Of a DNA stretch of 64,000 nucleotides, positions 20,084 to 31,288 are shown piece after piece. Within the stretch, counting starts at the first letter, position 1. The number at the start of each line of letters is the position of its first letter. A model generated the notes under the pieces. That model saw only the letters and a program-made list of their open reading frames with translations. It was not told the DNA's origin and made no database searches. Source of the DNA: Pseudopyrenochaeta lycopersici (taxonomy: Eukaryota > Ascomycota > Dothideomycetes > Pleosporales > Pseudopyrenochaetaceae); the NCBI GenBank assembly GCA_003313425.1, contig NHZP01000002.1, positions 2,046,001 through 2,110,000 of the forward strand. Direction: 5' to 3'. Made by a program: the position numbers and the translations under genes.

Positions 20084-20848
20084 ATGAGACTGAGACTCAT
20101 TGCCATCGCGGCTTTCGTTGTTCCAATTGTTACACAAAGCATAACTAGTCCACCTGCAGCAACAAGCACAGACGAATGGCCTGTCCCACCATGGGCGTCC
20201 TCCGATCCTGCCAGATGGTCTTCGATCTACCTCTCTCTCCTTTCTGCGGGAAAAATACCATCCACACTCACAGCGCCACCGTGGCCAACGGGTAGTTGGG
20301 GACCTGGCGAAGGTCCTTGGGGCCCTGGATATGGACCTGGTGGACCTGGTGGGCCAGGCGGCCCTGGCGGCCCTGGCGGCCCTGGTAGACATTGGGGAGG
20401 TACGCATATATCTTTACTTTCCCTCGTATAGTAACATAACTGATGAATCTCTGCAGGCCCTGATGGATACGGTCCCTGGGGCTCCTCCAATTGGGGTCCA
20501 TGGAGCGACTGGTCCACGAAATCAGACTGGCGCAACGGTCCCTGGACAGCATGGTGGGGTGGCAGTGCGTGCCCTCCAACTGACTGGCCTGGGTGGACTG
20601 CAGGGCACTGGAGCACAAAGGCGCCGTGGACAACATGGTCTAGTTGTACGGCGACAACGACGGCAACGAGCGTTGTGACGACGACAGTCAATGGGAGTGT
20701 TGTGGCAACAACAGCATATGGACTACAGGTTGCAGCGGCGAGTGGGAGTGCATTGGACAATGGAAGCACAGGAGGGGTGCCAGCGGTTACTGCGGGCGTA
20801 GGTATGGCAATTGGTGCTGCGGTGCTCGGGCTGGCCATTGGGCTGTAG
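20084..20848 (+). CDS. Trp-rich, collagen-like GPI-type cell-wall protein (235 aa)
   Basis: The exons are 20084-20399 and 20457-20848, with a 57-nt intron. A signal peptide (about 1-19, MRLRLIAIAAFVVPIVTQS) is followed by a Pro/Trp segment, then a Gly-Pro-Gly run of GGP repeats (about residues 83-102). A Trp-rich block comes next, with about 15 Trp in 60 residues (GPWGSSNWGPWSDW; GPWTAWWGGSACPP). Then come a Thr/Ala/Val-rich stretch (TATTTATSVVTTTVNGS) and a hydrophobic C-terminus (VGMAIGAAVLGLAIGL). This order suggests an exported, O-glycosylated, GPI-anchored wall protein. A plain C-terminal TM anchor is the alternative. No enzymatic domain is visible. Confidence 0.7.
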
Positions 20849-21366
20849 AGGACCCTTCAAGAAACAAAAGCTGGATTCCCTGGTATTATATGATAGCACA
20901 GCGGTGCTGATGGGATATACGAATGCCATGTTCGGTTTTGAAGGAGATTCCATATTGAAGAGATAACGCTCATTTGAAGAAATATTTTGTAGTATTCATA
21001 ATGTATTACAATTTATACCTCTGCCAGGATTCCCACAAGCGAGGATATTCCGTGTTTGCTTTTGATCATGTGAACAAAGATTTGCGCTGCTGTAAAAGTG
21101 CCAGGCTCCGTTTCTCTCTGCCAGAATAAACATGGTTTTGTCCACGAGGTATCTGGTGGGAGGGACGGGCACAGCTCAAAAAGGTTAGTGCGGCTGATAA
21201 CTCCAGGGTGGGCTCTTGGCCAGATTTACCGTCTAGCGGCATCATGGCTGCTGGGTAACAAGACAACCCAAGCACATTCCCGGTCGCTCTCTCCTTACGC
21301 GTGATGACCTAGTGGTCCGCCTCTCACCAACCCCGGATATCTTGCCCTTTTTAATTCCCCCTCACC
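20849..21366. other. Intergenic, AP-1 mu promoter
   Basis: No gene was seen. The stretch 21290-21366 directly upstream of ATG 21367 is C/T-rich and probably the core promoter and leader of the AP-1 mu gene. Confidence 0.4.
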
Positions 21367-22923
21367 ATGGCGTCGGCGGTGTTCTTTCTCGACCTGAAGG
21401 GCAAGGTATGCTTGTGGGGTACTCGCCCGAGACGCTGCAGACTAATGACGGTACACATGTAGACCCTTCTGGCGCGCAACTACCGCGGGGATATTCCCAT
21501 GTCGGCGGTTGAGAAGTTCCCCATATTGCTCAGCGAGGCCGAGGACGAGAGCTCCGCCGTACCCCCCTGCTTCTCCAACGAGGGCATCAACTACCTGTAC
21601 ATCCGCCACAATAACCTCTACCTCCTCGCCATCACCAAGCGAAACACAAATGCCGCCGAGATCCTGCTGTTCCTGCACAAGATCGTCGAAGTCTTCACCG
21701 AGTACTTCAAGGAGCTAGAGGAGGAGAGCATACGAGACAATTTTGTTGTCATCTACGAGCTGCTGGACGAGATGATGGATTTCGGCTACCCACAGACAAC
21801 CGAGACCAAGATCCTACAGGAGTATGGCTGTCCATAGTCAGTTGCATAGGCCGTTGCTGACAACTATCACGCACAGGTACATCACACAGGAGTCACACAA
21901 GCTCGAAGTCCAAGCACGGCCGCCCATTGCTGTTACAAACGCTGTCAGCTGGCGAAGTGAAGGTATCCGCTATCGAAAGAACGAAGTCTTCCTCGACGTC
22001 ATCGAGTCACTCAACCTCCTTGTCTCTGCCACCGGGAGTGTGCTGCGATCCGAGATTCTGGGCGCTGTCAAGATGAAATGCTACCTCTCGGGAATGCCTG
22101 AGCTGCGCCTTGGACTGAACGACAAGGTCATGTTCGAGACAACGGGAAGAGCAACACGGGGGAAGGCAGTCGAGATGGAAGACGTCAAATTCCACCAGTG
22201 CGTGCGGTTATCGAGATTCGAGAATGACCGGACAATCAGCTTCATTCCGCCAGACGGCGAATTTGAGCTGATGAGTTATCGACTGAATACCCAAGTGAAG
22301 CCACTGATCTGGGTTGAGTGCATAGTAGAGAGCCATTCAGGCAGCCGGATAGAATATATGTTGAAGGTATACAGACTCACAGCAGGCACGCGAACTGGAA
22401 GCTGACATGTCATAGGCCAGGGCACAATTTAAGCGACGGAGCACAGCCAACAATGTTCAGATCTCGATACCTGTACCAGAAGACGCAGACACGCCGCGCT
22501 TCCGCACAAACATTGGCACCGTACACTATGCGCCCGAGACCTCTTCCATAGTATGGAAGATCAAGCAATTTGGAGGCGGTAAAGAGTTTCTCATGCGCGC
22601 TGAACTTGGCCTCCCATCTGTAAGAGGTGACGACGAGAAGGGCGGTGGTATGATGGGTGGATTTGGTGGAAGTATGGGTGGTGTTGGTGGCGGAAAGGCG
22701 AAGCGACCCATCAACGTCAAGTTTGAGATTCCGTACTTCACCACATCTGGAATTCAGGTGCGGTACTTGAAGATCATTGAACCCAAGGTACGTGCGTAAC
22801 GCATCATGCATCACCCCGGAATGGTCACTAATGATTGCCTAGCTGCAATATCCATCTTTACCGTGGGTGCGCTATATTACACAGTCGGGCGACATCGCTG
22901 TGCGGTTACCGGATGTAAATTAA
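21367..22923 (+). CDS. APM1: Clathrin adaptor AP-1 complex mu subunit
   Basis: The five exons are 21367-21405, 21463-21821, 21877-22366, 22416-22787 and 22843-22923; the product is 446 aa, the usual length. The N-terminal longin-type domain starts MASAVFFLDLKGKTLLARNY and contains IRDNFVVIYELLDEMMDFGYPQ, diagnostic of AP-1 rather than AP-2 or AP-3. The mu-homology domain (WRSEGIRYRKNEVFLDVIES onward) binds YxxPhi cargo signals and ends SGDIAVRLPDVN. A Gly/Met-rich insertion (GGGMMGGFGGSMGGVGGG, about residues 353-371) sits in a surface loop, as in other fungal AP-1 mu proteins. It acts at the trans-Golgi/endosome in cargo sorting. Confidence 0.95.
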
Positions 22924-23523
22924 TGGCTTCGAACAGTTTGTTTGACGAAGAAATTAAACTCAAGACCATGAGGCATGCCTCAGATTCTATTGCATGCCAT
23001 CATAACCACCTTAAGCCCTAACATCGTGCTAAAGGACTATCCTATAGCATTGACGATGATCACTGCTCCTCGTTGAACTCGTAGCGCGATGTCTGGATGA
23101 GCAGCCTAACACAAGGCTCCTCGCTTCTGCTTCAAGTGATCGAGTCACCACTTTAATTGGACTTACCAGTAGTCTATCTATCTATGCGAATAGTGGAAAA
23201 CATGGATTCAAAGTGCCTCTTTTATTCTTTCTAGTGTGTTTTCTTCGGTGATGATAGTTTGGGTGTCTAATAGTCTAATAGCGATGTTCGTGATAATTAG
23301 TGCTCTTCTCAGCATTCGGGAGGAGATTTTGTTTTCAGATCAAGGACGCGCGGGTGGGGGCTTATGCTATATATCCATCGTCAACGGCATGTGACCGACT
23401 TCGCAGGGGATTTCAATGCAGAAGAGCAAAGATGTTGAACAGCTTCTGCATAAATATGCAGATCCCAGAAGCAGTAATATGGTCGATTTGGTCTAATAAA
23501 TCATCCTTGAATCATCTTGTCAC
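22924..23523. other. 3' regions of two convergent genes
   Basis: No gene was seen between the AP-1 mu stop and the SYG1-like stop. Composition is AT-leaning, as expected for terminators and 3' UTRs. Confidence 0.4.
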
Positions 23524-26500
23524 CTATCGCGGTATACGATCCCCCCTTGCGCCACTCATCCCAATGGCCAGATCTTCTCTAATCCTCGAGAGGGCGCTCT
23601 CTTCCTCATCATCTTCTACCTCTCCCTCGCTGTCCCCACTCCTGGCTCCAGGACTCCCATCGCCCCGGTCCTCAACTTCTGAATCGTCATCAGAATCGTC
23701 ATCTTCAACCTTGGTGTTACGCGGGTCCCGACCAAGCTCAGGCTTCCTCTTGCGCTCAAAGTCTTGAGCATGGGCACCTCGGAAGATGTCACCGACATTA
23801 GTAAATGCCCGCTGAAGAGGTGAAGGGCGGAACTCTGCTTGGACTCCTTGACGCTGGCGTACTGACGAAGGGGAGGGATGGACATCTGCGCCTGTCGCAA
23901 CAGCTGGCCCGTGAATGGAAGGCGTAGGTCCTTGAGCAGGTTGTTCTTCATCAACGCGATTGAGACGCTCAGCTTCAAGAGGAACTTCGGGACTGGGAGG
24001 CACGAAATATGGTAGTGGGACATCTCTACTTGCGCGAAAGCGACCAACATTTGTGCAATGTTCGTTTTCGACGCGGAAAAGGGACCACATCCCCCTCCTG
24101 AAAATCTCGCTGAGTGAGACACCGAAAGATGTTACAGCTGAGTGCTGGAGTTGAAGCGGTATGATGGCGTACAGGATCCAGTTGAAACGTAGAATCGGAT
24201 CAATGATGATCGCGGCATAGTACCACCATATTTTCTTGTATCCCAGTTCTTTCCGGAGAAAGCGGTGTTTTGCGTGTGGGTCTCCCAAACTCCAATCGTA
24301 ATAGATGTCCCAAAAACTCGTGTATATGCTGTTGATAATCGCAAGAGTGATGAAGGCAGCGCGAGTGGCGTGATTCTTATCAATGCGATAGACGCTCAAG
24401 CTTACGTAGAATAGAATGGTGGCCATGTATTTACCACAATTGAGAAGATGGGGAAACTTATTGCCTGTATCCAAGTAACGCCGAATACACTGCAATGCTC
24501 GCCAGATGCCAGGTAGAGTCGTCAGAAAGCCCAATACGCGCAAGTGGGAGGAATTGCATTGCCCAGGTTCGTCCCACCCACGCGCATAGAGGCAGAAGAA
24601 TAATGCAATGTTCTGGAAACTGTCAGCTCTGGATACAATAGTTGAGTAAGATTACTGACACCCATGGTGTAGGTCAATGAGCAGAACATGTCGCCAAGAT
24701 AAAAGTCTCGCCACTCGACAGGATATATGCCGGCGAGCAGCAAACGCCACTGGCATGAGGTCAGCCCATACTGTAGATCAATGGATAGGGTACTTACCAA
24801 GGAATATAACAGCCACATACGCGTCCTGAAATAAAACATTTTGACGGGATTGAACAGTAAGGCGACAGATATGCTGATGAGTATGACCGGATAGTATAGG
24901 TAGATCGACTCTCCGCCGACTTGATGGAAATTGATCTGCATGAACAGGCCAAGCATGAAGAGGCACCAACAAGGAAGCTGTGTTTCGTTAGCACTGGCTG
25001 CTTTTAGCTAGAATATTTTACTGACTTCGCAAAGTTGCCTCCAGTCCAAGTAGTGTCGGGTATCATATTCAAAAATGAAAACATAGTTGATCTTGGTCTC
25101 ATGCCATACTCGACAGGCGAGGCAGAATAGAATGAGTAAAAAGTTTGCGAGAAAGTATCCGGCATATATCTATACGTCATCAGCGCGATCATCAGCCTTT
25201 ATTAACCCGAACTAACCTGCAGAAGGTAGGCTGTGTTCAGCGAAAATTCATCAGGCGTGTCATGCAAATTGGCTATCTCAGTGGCCTTGACAACGCCCTC
25301 TACGCCAAGGATGAAGCCCGCAGTGAGCAAAACACCATTGCGAAATGTGTTGTCAGTGTAGTCGCCTGCTCTTATTATCTTGATCCGTAGCTTCCCAACC
25401 GCAATTTTATGATTGCCCCTCTCAAAGTACCTGGCATATAGGTCCTCGGTTGCTCGAATATGTGCTTCGATGACATCGCTATTGACAAACCAGGCTTGAT
25501 TCACCTTTTCCGTCATATATCGCATCGAAGGTCGTACATTCAAGGTCTTGTCGTACTTCTTATTGATTTTGCGAAACGCGGTTCGATTCAGCAACGCATA
25601 CGACTTGAGAAGCTCAAGACCTCGATAGTATTCTTGTAACGCTACTTTGAGTTTCCGCTTCGCAGTCTGGTACGGAACATGTGGAAGTTCCGGGCGTCGA
25701 GCAAAGTCACGACGGCTATCAGGGTGATCTTTGGGCTGGAGTGCGGCTGGCGTCGCTAACTGCGTAATGTTCTTCGTACTCTTTCCATATTTGCCTTCAT
25801 TGATGGCCTCCAGCGCAGCATCTATAGGATTCAACCATGAATCTTTCATGGTGCCTCCATTCGCCTTGCAATCTTTTGGGCTTCTCTCTCCTGAACTGGT
25901 AACTTGTCCGTCAGTCAGCGGTTGGCTGCCGTCGTGTCTCTTGGACATTCTGGCGTTGATTTTTACGCTTTGGCGATTTATAATGTCGTCGATGCGCCGG
26001 TCTCTCATAATGTGTAGCTGATCGCGCAGGATGTTTAGTCGGTGCGTTGCTTCGTCCTCTTTTTCTTTGTAGAATGCCTCGATCTTCTCTAATTCTGAGT
26101 CAAGGAAAGTGAAGAACTCGGCCTGTCGCAAGTCCAAGTCGCGATATGCTTCAAGTGGGACATCACCGGGACTCTCTGGCGGAGTCTTGACGCTCATAGA
26201 GAACATTCGTCGCAGTGATGGGTGGGACTTTGATTGCGTAAGGGGACTAGGCATAGAGTTTACCCGCTTGGGGGTGAAGACACTCTTGTATCTTGCTGGT
26301 AATGATACATGCTTCTTGCTGGGCGATCTCGTTTTCCCCACTTCGAAGGCATTGGGAGTCTCTGGTTCCGCAGAGGGCAGCGTTACTGTCTTGGGCTTCC
26401 GAAGCGAGGCAGCTGAGGGACCGACATGTGGAGAGACGTTCTCTGGATCAAGTGCTGCGCCCGGGAGCTTGAGTGACGGCGGTGCCCTGGCCCTTTCTGT

Positions 26501-27044
26501 GGAATTCGTGCCCCGATCATTTGCGCTAACTGGCGGACTTGCCACGAAGCTTCCGTAGCTTGTCCCCAAGCGAGGAAGGTCCCCCAGACTTCGCGTCAGA
26601 GGCTCCTCCTCGGGGGTGCGCCCGAACTGATTCCCATTTGGCCTTTGCCGCAGGCTGTTCCTGCTGTTTACAAGAGCGAGTGTCCTCAGATCATCCGGGT
26701 CTCTCGTGCTGGCCGTATTCCCTCGGCCGTTTTCTCGATTCACATAGGAGTACTTGGGTGCCGAATCGAATGGCGAGGGTAGGATGTTTGTGCCGCGTCG
26801 GCGAAGTCGGGGCGTCTGTTCTATGGTGCGAAGGGCGCGACTAATGGCCTTGAGCTTTTTCTTGCCTCCCTAAAGCACATGTTAACCGCGAGAGAGGCGT
26901 GACCCAGGAGAGCTGGCTACGCGCCTTGTAGTCGAGATACTTCAGCTTCCATTCTGGCACCAGGTCGCGCTCCAATTCTCTGTCGCAGTCAGTATGATAT
27001 TGAACACGAACGCAAAAGACACCGCCTCACTTTGCGAATTTCAT
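23524..27044 (-). CDS. SYG1: SPX-EXS domain phosphate exporter (SYG1/XPR1 type)
   Basis: The seven exons on the minus strand are 27031-27044, 26925-26979, 25217-26869, 25026-25169, 24798-24977, 24660-24749 and 23524-24612; the product is 1074 aa. The first exon encodes only MKFA plus two bases. The SPX domain is split: the N-terminal helices LVPEWKLKYLDYKGGKKKLK and, after a long Ser/Pro-rich insert, DLRQAEFFTFLDSELEKIEAF and FRKINKKYDKTL. These carry the Lys residues that bind inositol pyrophosphates in SPX proteins. TM segments follow, then an EXS domain (about 640-900; FCSLTYTMGNIALFFCLYARGW, WDIYYDWSLG) and a Glu/Asp-rich tail. XPR1 homologues export phosphate. The second intron (26870-26924) starts GCGCGT, so it is a GC-AG intron. 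Confidence 0.92.
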
Positions 27045-27460
27045 GCTGCCGTCGTAAGCGCGCCAAAGAAGAGACACAATCTGAAAACTTATTGCACTGA
27101 ACAGCCGCACCAACGACAACGGGCGGCGCGCAAACGAGCGAAGCGCGGCAGGCGCGACACCGTTGCGTAGAAGAAGAAAAAGAAAACACTCAAGTGTTGC
27201 TGTACGACCGCAACCTGTCGACAGCTCGACGGTCCAGCGACATGGCGATGTAAGCGTGTAAGCTTTGGTCGATGTTTCTCACCGCACGATTCATGCATCA
27301 TCTTGGCGCGATCGGCCCGACGTCATTCTTCGTCGATGTGAGGTGTGTATAGGTCACGCGAAGTATGCACGAGGGGCAAAGGCACCTTGATGCAATGCAG
27401 GAGTCACCATAGTGGCATTGGGATTTTATTGATTTCTTCATACATGCATATTTATTCCGC
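27045..27460. other. Intergenic, promoter of the SYG1-like gene
   Basis: No gene was seen. The minus-strand leader near 27164-27190 is pyrimidine-rich (the + strand shows an AAGAAGAAAAAGAAAA run). Confidence 0.4.
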
Positions 27461-27977
27461 TTACCAGCCGCGGCGGTCGAAATTCTGTGGGCGACCATAC
27501 TGGTTGGGATCATACTGATCTGCGCCATGGTTGTCGATGTAGTGCTCGTCGTACATCCTCTCAGCATGTCTCTTCGCCTCGTGTTTGGTCTTCTCGCGGT
27601 CGAACCAGTCCTCGCCTTTAGTCTCCGCGAGTTTATCAACTTCAGCGCCAGCGAATCCGGCGAGCAACTCCTTGGCGAACTGGTGCGACACAGGCTTTCC
27701 TGTATCAATGTCAATCATGTGAATTACACAGGGTCCAAGGGCGTGGCAGCTGACCCTCTGCACGTTGGTGGTCCTCGAATGCCTTGAACCCGGCGAATGC
27801 TGCTCCTCCAGCAATCAACTCGTGGCCAAAGCTAGACTTGTGCTCTTCGAACCGATCATTTTCGTAGACTTGCTGATAATTCTCTTCGTTCTTGTCTACA
27901 AGATGTCAGTCACGGGTCTAACGTCAAGCCAGCCTAAAAGCTTGAAGATCGCAGGCCTAATTACCCCAGAAGCCCAT
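27461..27977 (-). CDS. CipC-like small stress/antibiotic-response protein
   Basis: The three exons on the minus strand are 27965-27977, 27764-27895 and 27461-27699; the product is 127 aa, the family's normal length. It begins MGFWDKNEENYQQVY, then HELIAGGAAFAGFKAFEDHQ (the conserved amphipathic core), KPVSHQFAKELLAGFAGAEVD, and a charged His/Asp/Tyr-rich end (MYDEHYIDNHGADQYDPNQY). The first exon holds only 13 bases. CipC homologues were first described as induced by concanamycin in Aspergillus and are often among the most abundant stress or hyphal proteins. The molecular function is unknown. The donor of intron 2 (C|GTGCAG) is weak, but its phase is the only one that gives the family sequence. 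Confidence 0.85.
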
Positions 27978-28750
27978 TGTGAATATGTAGTAGATCCAAG
28001 ACTTTAATCTGAATGGTAAAACGCGAAGTTCGAGTTGATAGGAAGGTGTATTGCTGCAATAATCAAGTCTGAAGACCAGTACAGGGCTTTTATAGCTAGC
28101 CTTCCGCATCGCACTCCATCTAAGTTCCGTCATTCTCGACCCTGATTCAGCAACATTCAGCTGCATGAACGAATCAGCATAGGAGATTATATCATGCCCC
28201 TCTCCTCGTAAATCCCTCAGCTATCTTCGGACCAACTTGTGGCACAGCAAGTTTGCGGCATCTGCAGGGTCTTTAGCTTGCGGCTTGCGCCTCAGTACGT
28301 AATGGAGAGATCAACGAAGGTCGCAATTGGACAATTGTGTCGTATCGGCATGCGCGGAGGTATCAGTAAGGCCCATATAAAGCCTAGGTGCGTGCGTAAT
28401 CAACTGGGTCTGGAGATCAAGCCGGCGGTAGTGCCGGTACGGAAGATAAGCTTTCTTGGTAAAGCTTAGGAGGGGCTTGCTCTCTGGCCTCAAGCTGCAT
28501 AAGAAGGGATTTCGCGGCCGCGTCTATTTGGAACACAATGGCTGTGCATATGCTTTCAGCTCTCTTGAGCTCGACTAACTCCAAAATGCTTCCATGGGTG
28601 TTAATACTGGTGTTCTTCCTCTCAATGTAAAAGGCTTCGTCATTAAGCGAGCGATCTCCCGCCGTGTTCTCGGCTCTACGATCAACGTCACATATTGCCT
28701 CAGCATGCATCGACCGCGCGGCACCTTCCGCGACACCTTTTGCGACAATC
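27978..28750. promoter_or_regulatory. Divergent intergenic region, CipC-like gene / hydrolase-like gene
   Basis: 773 bp separate two divergent start codons. A minus-strand open frame (28417-28809) overlaps the hydrolase start and has no family features. I see no specific factor site. Confidence 0.4.
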
Positions 28751-29544
28751 ATGCCAGGTCGACTTCCTGTAAAAGCGGATTTTCCTTCGTCAGCGAACCT
28801 TAGCATCACGTTGCGTAAGTTGTATCCTCAGATCCAGAACGTCAACGCCACGCTCTTTCGCTAACCCAAGTAGCGCCTTCTTCGCAATCACCCACCAACA
28901 TACTGATTCTCTTGCATGGCCTTGGCGACACAAATGCCTCCTTCACGAAACTAGGACAGCAGTTGAATCTCCCAGAAACAGCATGTATTTCCCTTCAAGC
29001 ACCAAATCCGCTGCCGTTCGACCTTGGTGGTTTCCATTGGGGGGATGATATGGTCTTCGATCAGAATACTGGCGAAATGGATACGGACACTGGATTCAAA
29101 GCAGCAACTCGGTTGTTACTAGACATCGTGATTCGCGAAGGCCTTATAGGCAAATGTGGCTACAAAGCACGCGAGATTATCATCTTCGGCTTTGCGCAGG
29201 GTGGCATGGTGGGGTTGGAAGCTGCCGCTGAACTTCGGGGCGACGATCTAGGTGGAGTCATTGCCATCGGTGGTATTCTATCGCTGTCAGCCCCGTTGAA
29301 GGCCTTGGAGATGAAGAGTAAAACACCTATACTAGTCTGCAAGGCATCAAGGGGCTCGGCGGTGACAGACAGCGCTGTTGCAAAGCTCAAGGATGCATTT
29401 GAGTATGTCGAGATCAAAGAGTGGAAGAAAAATGGAGATGGAATGCCAGGCAATCGCGAGGAGATGCTACCCATCATGCAGTTCTTCGCACGGAGATTGC
29501 GGAGTACGAGGGGTGTGCCTGCAGGAAGCGTCGAGCTGTCTTGA
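28751..29544 (+). CDS. Phospholipase/carboxylesterase-fold protein without the catalytic triad
   Basis: The exons are 28751-28814 and 28874-29544 (59-nt intron with CTAAC); the product is 244 aa. The fold is that of acyl-protein thioesterase/carboxylesterase proteins: ILILLHGLGD (oxyanion strand-loop), FHWGDDMVFDQ, then IIIFGFAQGGMVGLEAAAEL at the nucleophile elbow and VIAIGGILSLSAPL. The nucleophile position of the GFSQGG motif is Ala (about residue 129). The region that should carry the catalytic Asp reads KASRGSAVTDSA, and the His position near the C-terminus reads GMPGNREEM. All three catalytic residues appear to be missing, so a non-enzymatic or binding role is likely. TAG at 28871-28873 was taken as acceptor; AAG three bases earlier is possible. 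Confidence 0.82.
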
Positions 29545-29936
29545 GGCTATATGTCTCTGGATACTGCGTACTCATTCGATTCACAAATACCATGTGCATG
29601 GCTAGAATAGCCATCTGTGCCAGGCACAGGGCTTTCCGATGTCTCACAGTTACTCCCCACTGCCTCGGGCCTAGCTACTTGGAGCTATACACTTTACAAA
29701 ACGAAAATTTAGCTACTAGGCAGGTTCTTTGGAACTAGGTGTAGCTAGTATCCCATAGTGAGCGCTTGATCCTCTCACCAATCGGGACTATAGTCTATCC
29801 AGCTTTCAACGCCTCCACCAAAAATTCATATGCACGTGCCACATGGCTCGAGCGCCCTGCACGTCACCTTATGAGCAGATATACTCATCCACATCGTCCA
29901 GTCAATCTTCCTACAACCTCACCGCTGCAACCGACC
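29545..29936. other. Intergenic, PPX1 promoter
   Basis: No gene was seen. The last 80 bases before ATG 29937 are C/A-rich as in fungal leaders. Confidence 0.4.
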
Positions 29937-31288
29937 ATGGCGGTGCCAAGAAATTCCTTGCGTGGCTTTCTCGCCCAGGCTAAGAGCGCTCTTCGCGTCG
30001 CGATTGACTCGAAACAGAAAGTAACGCTTGTCATTGGCAATGAGTCTGCTGGTGAGCATCGTTCGTGGATGCCTGGTCTTTTGCGCTAAGAATTTCTCTA
30101 GATCTTGATTCGATGTCATGTTCCATTCTCTATGCATATATACGATCTATGTCACCGCCAAACAATGCTTTTGCCTCACCATATATACCAATCACAAATA
30201 TTCCAGCGTCAGATGTTCAGCTAAGACCCGAATATCTGGCGGTGTTCAAGCGCGCAAATATCGAGTCTAGCGATTTGATTACGCTCGATGACCTTCCCGC
30301 TTTTTCTGACATACGGTCTCAGCTCAGGCCGGAGAACACGAAGTGGATCTTGGTAGACCACAACGCTCTTCAAGGTCAGCTGGGTAAGATTTATTCTGGT
30401 CGTGTTGCGGGAGTCATTGACCACCACGACGATGAAGACAAAGTTCCCAAAGACACCGGTGACGAGCCCCGTCTCATCGAGAGGAGCGGTAGTTGCACTA
30501 GCTTGGTGACGAATTATCTTCAGCCAGCATGGGATTTGCTGTCTTCATTTGTGTCATCTTCTGGTGCAACACATGGTCCAGGGGGCAGTCCCTTATACGA
30601 TCCTGCTTCTGCATTGCGCTGGGATGCAGATGTTGCACAGTTAGGATTGGCAAGCATTCTCATTGACACAGCGAACCTCAAGGACGTGCATAAGACAACG
30701 AATGACGACTACAAAGCTGTTGAATATCTTGAGGCCAAGATCATGCTCTGTCCTCAGCTAGCGACAAGCTTTGACCGTGTGACCTTTCACAAGGAGATTC
30801 ACTCTGCAAAAAAGGATATTTGCGGATTACAGTTGCAAGACATTCTTCGGAAAGACTATAAACAATGGGAGCAGAATGGGCAGAAGCTTGGTGTTAGCTC
30901 GGTGGTCAAGTCCCTCGACTTCCTGCAGAAGAAAGCTGGGGAGGGGACCATAGACCAGACTTCAGATGAAGCGTTCCTAGGGGTCGTGGAAAGTTTTGCA
31001 AAGGATCGTGGACTGGACACGTATGCCATCATGACCACGTCGACATCTTCAGAAGCGGAATTTCAGCGAGAGCTCCTCCTTTGGGCTTTCAACGATGAGG
31101 CCGCCTCGGCAGCGAGGAAATTTGCTAAAAGTAGTAGCGATGAATTGGGGCTCGAGGACTGGCAGGTTTCCAGCGCCGTAGCCGATGGAAGCCATGGCAA
31201 CGGTCAGTGGAGAAAAGTGTGGTGGCAACGACAAGTACAGCACAGTCGGAAACGTGTCGCACCATTGCTCAGGGAAGCCATGGCATGA
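29937..31288 (+). CDS. PPX1: Exopolyphosphatase PPX1 (DHH phosphoesterase family)
   Basis: The exons are 29937-30051 and 30102-31288; the product is 433 aa. DHH-family motifs are intact: VIGNESADLDSMSCS (metal-binding Asp residues, created across the intron), WILVDHN, GVIDHHDDED (the DHH motif, about 145-147) and a SGSCTSLVTNYL block. The C-terminal DHHA2-type domain begins near DEAFLGVVESF. PPX1 removes terminal phosphates from inorganic polyphosphate in cytosol and mitochondria. The basic N-terminus (RNSLRGFLAQAKSALR) could act as a mitochondrial signal, but it also contains family sequence. It lies 2.9 kb beyond the SYG1-like phosphate exporter. Confidence 0.92.

Noticed and set aside
28417..28809. 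130-aa minus-strand frame overlapping the hydrolase start
   Set aside because: Antisense to exon 1 and promoter, no recognisable domain.
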